Source of the DNA: Thermoproteota archaeon
Lineage (GTDB): Archaea > Korarchaeota > Korarchaeia > Korarchaeales > Korarchaeaceae
Assembly: GCA_021158805.1 (NCBI GenBank)
Contig: JAGGTZ010000061.1
Span: forward strand, 1 to 8,689
Length of the DNA stretch: 8,689 bases
Direction: 5' to 3'
How positions within the stretch are numbered: position 1 is the stretch's first letter; each line of letters begins with the position of its first letter. Of the stretch, positions 5,296-8,689 are shown in pieces. A program made the translations under genes and the position numbers. The notes under the pieces were generated by a model that was not told where the DNA came from, did no database searches, and saw only the letters and a list, made by a program, of their open reading frames with translations.

Positions 5296-6609
5296 ATGAG
5301 CTTGTTGGATGCGACCGAATTGATTTTGAGAGCTGAGGATGAGGAGATTTCTAGAGGTTTAGAGGATGTGAGGAGACCTCCTATAAGGAGAGTCTCTTAT
5401 TCGGATATTCTCCACGGTGATAAACTTCCCCCACAGCCAGAGCTTGAATTTATTGATCCTATGGATTTAAGGGTGGATAAGACGCTCTTCTTAGGCTTAG
5501 ATCTTCTGAACTCTATAGAAGAAATAGAAGACCCTGAGAGTGCTAAAGCCAGAGCAGAATTCTTGATAAAGTTAATGAAGACGAGAGAGGAAATTTTCCC
5601 AGAAGATCACCCTAAGGTATATGTGGCATTGGCTCTACCAGAAAAGGAACATCTTGAGACTGTAAAGGGAAGGTGGACCTATTATGTCTGGAAGGATACT
5701 GCATATGATGGGAGCAAGACCCCTAGCTTTGAAGGCTGGGTTCGTGACATCAGTTCCATTGCAGATACTCTGAGGCGTGAAGGAGTTAAAGTGAGAATCT
5801 ATGGAGGGAAGTCTGCCACCATCTTAGAGGAAATGGGGTATGATGTAACAAAGGTCGAGTTTAGCAACGTGTTAGTGAAGCTAGGTTACCCTAGAGATCC
5901 TAGTGTCACATGGTCGAACTCACCAATTATAATGAATATGACCCTCGATCAGAGAAGGGGAGAGGAGAGCGTAGCTTCACAATTCTTCAGGAAAATTGGC
6001 TTATATCCGGTTTTCCGTCCGAGGTGGTGGTTTAACGGCAGGCATCTGGTTAGAGCGAGGGCGGAGGGAGGAAACTTCATATTAGTCAAATCAGAAGATA
6101 GATCGGTCCTCTTCACAGGAATTGGTATTAGGGGAAGTAATAGGGCTGCTATAGAACTGATCAGGGAGTTCCTCTCCATAAGAGGATATGATATTGAAAT
6201 CTATGGCGTTCCTCTCCCCGGCTACATAAGGAACTGGAGGACGGGGGCAGTACATCTGGATGTAGTGATGATGCACGCTGGTCCATCTATAATACTCAGC
6301 CCCGGAAGGATGGGTTTCTACTCCCTAGTGAAACTGGATGGTGGTTTCGATATAGTAGAGGCAGGACATGTATTCAAGGAACTTGGAATGGAAGTGGATG
6401 AGATGCCGGTGAGAGGCAGTGAGATAACGCTCGTGAATGCCCTGAACTTGGGCAATGGGAAACTCGTGGTTGATTCCTTTAATGCTGAGGCGAGTAGATA
6501 CTTGGAAAGGGAGTGGGGATTGGATATTATAGAGGTCTCAATCCCTCAAATTGAGGCTGGAGGCGGAGGTGTGAGATGCGCGACTAGAGAGTATTATCCT
6601 AAAGAGTGA
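5296..6609 (+). CDS. Arginine deiminase / amidinotransferase-superfamily enzyme
   Basis: A cytoplasmic guanidino-group modifying enzyme of the pentein fold, 437 residues. Most likely it hydrolyses arginine or a relative to citrulline plus ammonia through a Cys thioester. All family catalytic positions are visible: RDP with Asp201 (YPRDP 198-202), Glu257 in EGGN (257-260), His320 and Asp322 in HLD, and the nucleophile Cys428 in GGGGVRCATR near the C-terminus. IGIRGSNRAAIE (276-287) matches the family's G-x-x-R-x-N helix start. The fourth residue of the usual EGGD is Asn here. The recognisable core begins only near residue 106, so the first 105 residues, rich in charged helix, are an extension. 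The stretch between core start and RDP seems too short for the helical insert of classical arginine deiminases. No ornithine carbamoyltransferase or carbamate kinase gene is adjacent. Alternatives are an amidinotransferase or dimethylarginine hydrolase-like enzyme. Confidence 0.8.
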   Translation: MSLLDATELILRAEDEEISRGLEDVRRPPIRRVSYSDILHGDKLPPQPELEFIDPMDLRVDKTLFLGLDLLNSIEEIEDPESAKARAEFLIKLMKTREEIFPEDHPKVYVALALPEKEHLETVKGRWTYYVWKDTAYDGSKTPSFEGWVRDISSIADTLRREGVKVRIYGGKSATILEEMGYDVTKVEFSNVLVKLGYPRDPSVTWSNSPIIMNMTLDQRRGEESVASQFFRKIGLYPVFRPRWWFNGRHLVRARAEGGNFILVKSEDRSVLFTGIGIRGSNRAAIELIREFLSIRGYDIEIYGVPLPGYIRNWRTGAVHLDVVMMHAGPSIILSPGRMGFYSLVKLDGGFDIVEAGHVFKELGMEVDEMPVRGSEITLVNALNLGNGKLVVDSFNAEASRYLEREWGLDIIEVSIPQIEAGGGGVRCATREYYPKE

Positions 6610-6644
6610 TGCGTATGTTAAGAGACCGTTAGGTGAACTTATAT

Positions 6645-6656
6645 CTCTTTTCGTTT
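6645..6656 (+). terminator. Pyrimidine-rich tract after the deiminase-like gene
   Basis: CTCTTTTCGTTT begins about 36 bases after the TGA stop at 6607-6609. It is T-rich but interrupted, so only a moderate candidate for archaeal U-tract termination. The stem-loop at 6691-6720 lies just beyond and may act as a backup. Confidence 0.35.
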
Positions 6657-6690
6657 CGCAAGATCTTAGGCTTGATGGCTGAGTTAATAT

Positions 6691-6720
6691 TGTGAGAGGC
6701 TTCTGCCTATGCCTCTTACA
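6691..6720 (+). terminator. 10-bp stem-loop between convergent genes
   Basis: TGTGAGAGGC (6691-6700) pairs with GCCTCTTACA (6711-6720) across a 10-base loop. In plus-strand RNA all ten positions pair, one as G-U; in minus-strand RNA that pair becomes an A-C mismatch, which favours a plus-strand role. It is followed by a short TTTGT. Its place between convergent genes suggests a 3'-end or transcription-blocking structure. A structured small RNA or protein-binding site is also possible. Confidence 0.45.
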
Positions 6721-6780
6721 TTTGTCAATACTAAATCATGTTCCTTATCTAATACATACTAGTGAAATTGTCCTCGAATC

Positions 6781-7869
6781 TCACCCCTTCGCTGCCTTGT
6801 CTATTGCCCCAATCAGTTCAGTTATGCTTTCCTTGGATAACCTACCATAGCTTATCCTGAACCATTCTCTTCCGCCTCTGAAGGCAGGCGCTGGAACTAT
6901 ACCCACGACAGGATCGCTTTCCAAGAGTTTTAGAGCTAATTTCTCAGAATCTTCTATGTTAGGATGCCTTGCATACAAGTAGAAGGCTCCACTTGGCTCA
7001 GGAAACTCCAAACCTATTTCTTTCGCCTTTCTTAATAGCACCCCCCTTAACTTAGAGTAATGCTCTCTGACCCCTTGAAAGTAGCTCTCACTTGCCTTCT
7101 CTATCATGCTCATTATGATCCTCTGGGTTACTTCGGAGACACCTGCGGTCATCTGATAAATCAGTCTCCCGGCTAGATCTCTCCCCTCTCCTTCCCAATA
7201 GACATAACCTGCTCTCATCCCGGGGATAGAAAATGTCTTACTGAAGGTGTCCGCTATCACATCGCCTACGATCTCGGGTCTCTCCTTATAGTAGATCTGA
7301 GAATATGCTGCATCATTTATGAGGATAACGCCTCTACTCTTAAGCTCATCCCAAAGATCCCTTAAGATCGCGTTATCGGGCAGGTGGCCCGTGGGGTTGT
7401 GGGGGTAATTTATGAGGACGGCACCTACACCGCTTAACTTGCTCGTGATCTCATTGATCAAGTCCTCAGCTAATGGGTTATACGTTACGTAGGGGTAAGA
7501 AAAGTCCTTGGCATGCTCAAAGTATTGGATGAAGCCAGGGGCCGGGATCATTATCTTCCCTCCTTTAAGCCTCCAGACAGCCAGAGTTGATACTAGAAGA
7601 GACTGGGCTCCGCCATTGGTTATAAATACGCCATTAACATCAAAATCCCTTTTCAGGAAGCGCTGAGCGAAATATACTATTGATTCCTTAGCTTCACCCA
7701 TTCCGGTGAAGGGAAGATAGTCCCTCCCTACTTCACCCATTTCCCCCAATATCTCTGATATAGAAAGGGGAGGATTATGAGACGGAGCTCCTATGTGAGC
7801 ACCTATCACTCTACGACCTTGGGATGCCTTCCTGTTACAGGCATCGAAGATATCTCTAATTGTTAGCAT
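6781..7869 (-). CDS. PLP-dependent aminotransferase, class I/II (fold type I)
   Basis: A cytoplasmic aminotransferase of 362 residues, slightly short for the family. The fold-type I landmarks are in order: phosphate-cup glycines in TNGGAQS (84-90), NPTG at 158-161, Asp186 with Tyr189 in NDAAYS (contacts to the PLP pyridine ring), the Schiff-base lysine Lys211 in TFSKTF, Arg219 in PGMRAGY, and the substrate carboxylate-binding Arg338 in WFRIS. The substrate cannot be read reliably; aspartate, alanine/glutamate or histidinol-phosphate type enzymes all share this pattern. The N-terminus (IGAHIGAPSHNPP, 22-34) is the usual substrate-lid strand. Start: ATG at 7869 with a TATA-like element 25 bases upstream and no ribosome site, so probably leaderless. 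It is a single gene convergent with the deiminase-like gene; any link in amino-acid catabolism is inference. Confidence 0.88.
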   Translation of the reverse strand: MLTIRDIFDACNRKASQGRRVIGAHIGAPSHNPPLSISEILGEMGEVGRDYLPFTGMGEAKESIVYFAQRFLKRDFDVNGVFITNGGAQSLLVSTLAVWRLKGGKIMIPAPGFIQYFEHAKDFSYPYVTYNPLAEDLINEITSKLSGVGAVLINYPHNPTGHLPDNAILRDLWDELKSRGVILINDAAYSQIYYKERPEIVGDVIADTFSKTFSIPGMRAGYVYWEGEGRDLAGRLIYQMTAGVSEVTQRIIMSMIEKASESYFQGVREHYSKLRGVLLRKAKEIGLEFPEPSGAFYLYARHPNIEDSEKLALKLLESDPVVGIVPAPAFRGGREWFRISYGRLSKESITELIGAIDKAAKG

Positions 7870-7890
7870 AATATATCAGAATCTGAGAAA

Positions 7891-7898
7891 GATAAATC
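7891..7898 (-). promoter_or_regulatory. Candidate TATA box of the aminotransferase gene
   Basis: The minus strand reads GATTTATC, centred about 25 bases upstream of the ATG at 7869. The spacing fits a leaderless transcript. The core is a modest match to TTTATATA. Confidence 0.45.
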
Positions 7899-7940
7899 AT
7901 TAGTCCTCTTGGGAACATTTATGTCAAACTATCCCTGTTA

Positions 7941-7955
7941 GTTGCATACTGCAAC
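7941..7955. repeat. Perfect 6-3-6 inverted repeat GTTGCA-TAC-TGCAAC
   Basis: The arms GTTGCA (7941-7946) and TGCAAC (7950-7955) are exact reverse complements around a 3-base centre. This 15-bp dyad is typical in size for a dimeric helix-turn-helix operator. It lies in the divergent spacer, about 45 bases upstream of the aminotransferase TATA box and about 55 bases upstream of the candidate plus-strand TATA at 8011-8018, so a regulator here could act on either gene. Confidence 0.4.
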
Positions 7956-8010
7956 CAAAGCTACCACTATGGGCAAGCGATTTGTCCTTGTTCCCCCTTG
8001 ATGAAGAAGG

Positions 8011-8018
8011 ATTTATAC
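8011..8018 (+). promoter_or_regulatory. Candidate TATA box upstream of the secreted-protein gene
   Basis: ATTTATAC, a good TATA match preceded by purine-rich GAAGAAGG. It predicts transcription from about 8040, giving a leader of roughly 80 bases to the ATG at 8124, long for an archaeon. No better element lies 25 bases before that ATG. Confidence 0.35.
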
Positions 8019-8123
8019 ACAGATAATGGATTAGCCAATCAGATACTTATTCCCTAGATTTTCAACCAAAAAGGTTAAGAGATAGTGAATCCTTGACTGC
8101 TCAGACTGGGTAGTTGGTTCTAC

Positions 8124-8689
8124 ATGTTTTACCTTGAAAGGCATTATCTCGCCATTGGAGGGATATCTTCCCTGCTAATCTTAGGTGTTATCGCTCTCAT
8201 GATCACGAGCTTACCCGTCGAGGCTCAGCTTCAATGTCCCCCAGACAACAAGTGCTGCCTATACTACAATGAGTACCTGAAGTACAAGGAAATGCTCGAC
8301 AGATGTGAGTCCGATCCTTCCTCCTGTCCCAGCAACACAGGATGGATTTACCAGCAGAAGATTGCTGCCTACCAAAAGTTTGTCGAGCTACTATCTGAGG
8401 GGAAGTGTGGAGACTGGTCACCCCCTCAGGGGGAGGTCGTGACCCAAGAGGCAAGTGGTGAGATTACTACCGTGACCCAAGCATCTGGCGGGGCCTCCAT
8501 GTCGAATGAGTCGGGATACAAGGGAGGGGTATCCCAGCCGGTGAGCAATGGGAGTTGGGAAGAACCTGTCACCCCGGCAGACAGAGATAGCGCAGCAGAA
8601 GAGGAGAACGTGGACATAGAGGAAGGAGATATCCTCGTCGGATTCGGCGTCCTAGCAGGAATGCTCATTACAGCGGGCTTGGTGGTCAG
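8124..8689 (+). CDS. Secreted, membrane-anchored cysteine-rich protein (C-terminus runs off the right edge)
   Basis: An open frame of 188 codons with no stop before the window ends; family not recognised. Residues 1-34 look like a signal sequence (hydrophobic 10-29, likely cleavage after Ala34 in PVEAQ). A compact domain follows (35-98) with six cysteines (38, 44, 45, 61, 68, 95) and many Tyr/Lys; an even number suggests disulfides outside the cell. Residues 99-168 form a Ser/Thr/Gly/Glu-rich linker with a small internal repeat (VTQEASG 106-112, VTQASGG 117-123) and an acidic end. From 169 a Gly-rich hydrophobic stretch starts, probably the C-terminal membrane anchor. The layout is that of an archaeal surface protein. 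An in-frame TGA at 8094-8096 limits the start to the ATG at 8124; no clear ribosome site precedes it. Reading frames on the opposite strand here are shadows. Confidence 0.75.
   Translation, partial: MFYLERHYLAIGGISSLLILGVIALMITSLPVEAQLQCPPDNKCCLYYNEYLKYKEMLDRCESDPSSCPSNTGWIYQQKIAAYQKFVELLSEGKCGDWSPPQGEVVTQEASGEITTVTQASGGASMSNESGYKGGVSQPVSNGSWEEPVTPADRDSAAEEENVDIEEGDILVGFGVLAGMLITAGLVV
8439..8481 (+). repeat. Direct repeat GTGACCCAAG (two copies) in the linker
   Basis: GTGACCCAAG occurs at 8439-8448 and 8472-8481, 33 bases apart and so in the same reading frame, encoding the two VTQ segments of the Ser/Thr-rich linker. It suggests a small in-frame duplication that extended the stalk. Confidence 0.45.

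Noticed and set aside
6605..6682. Possible C/D box small RNA (GTGATGC ... GGCTGAG)
   Set aside because: The C box departs from RUGAUGA, no C'/D' pair is convincing and the spacing is too long for an archaeal C/D RNA.

Overview
The window looks like a piece of a thermophilic archaeal chromosome, probably of the TACK group (Thermoproteota/Korarchaeota-like), though the exact lineage cannot be read from it. Signs seen directly are TATA-type promoters about 25 bases upstream of start codons with almost no leader (259, 1075, 7869), GGAGGTGA-type ribosome binding sites inside operons, heavy use of AGG/AGA and ATA codons, and T-tract ends instead of classical bacterial terminators. The archaeal assignment is an inference from these signs and from the protein types.

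Layout from left to right. Positions 1-259 (minus) hold the N-terminal 86 residues of a creatininase-family metal-dependent amidohydrolase that runs off the left edge. Positions 470-1075 (minus) encode a 201-residue soluble protein of no family I recognise. Positions 1263-4867 (minus) form the centrepiece: a tight four-gene operon for a dedicated (group I) ECF vitamin/micronutrient importer. It is transcribed in the order small two-helix membrane protein, S component (substrate binding), double ATPase EcfA-EcfA, EcfT. Two 4-base stop/start overlaps and one 16-base gap join the genes; a TATA box at 4900-4911 precedes them and a T-tract at 1233-1239 follows. The substrate is unknown.

Positions 4868-5295 are a divergent promoter region without a credible gene. 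Positions 5296-6609 (plus) encode an arginine deiminase/amidinotransferase-superfamily enzyme with a full Asp-Glu-His-Cys set and an unusual N-terminal extension. It converges on a PLP-dependent class I/II aminotransferase (6781-7869, minus); between them lies a 10-bp stem-loop. After a 254-base divergent spacer with a perfect 6-3-6 inverted repeat, a secreted, membrane-anchored, six-cysteine protein starts at 8124 (plus) and runs off the right edge.

Functionally, the ECF operon is self-contained. The guanidino-group enzyme, the aminotransferase and the creatininase relative could all serve nitrogen or amino-acid metabolism, but they are separate transcription units and nothing in the sequence ties them together. 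The least explained items are the small first gene of the ECF operon, the aromatic-rich loop of its S component, the N-terminal extension of the deiminase-like enzyme, and the cysteine-rich surface protein. The shorter gene-free spacers (260-469 and 1076-1262) hold promoters, short palindromes and the operon terminator, and nothing else that I can support.
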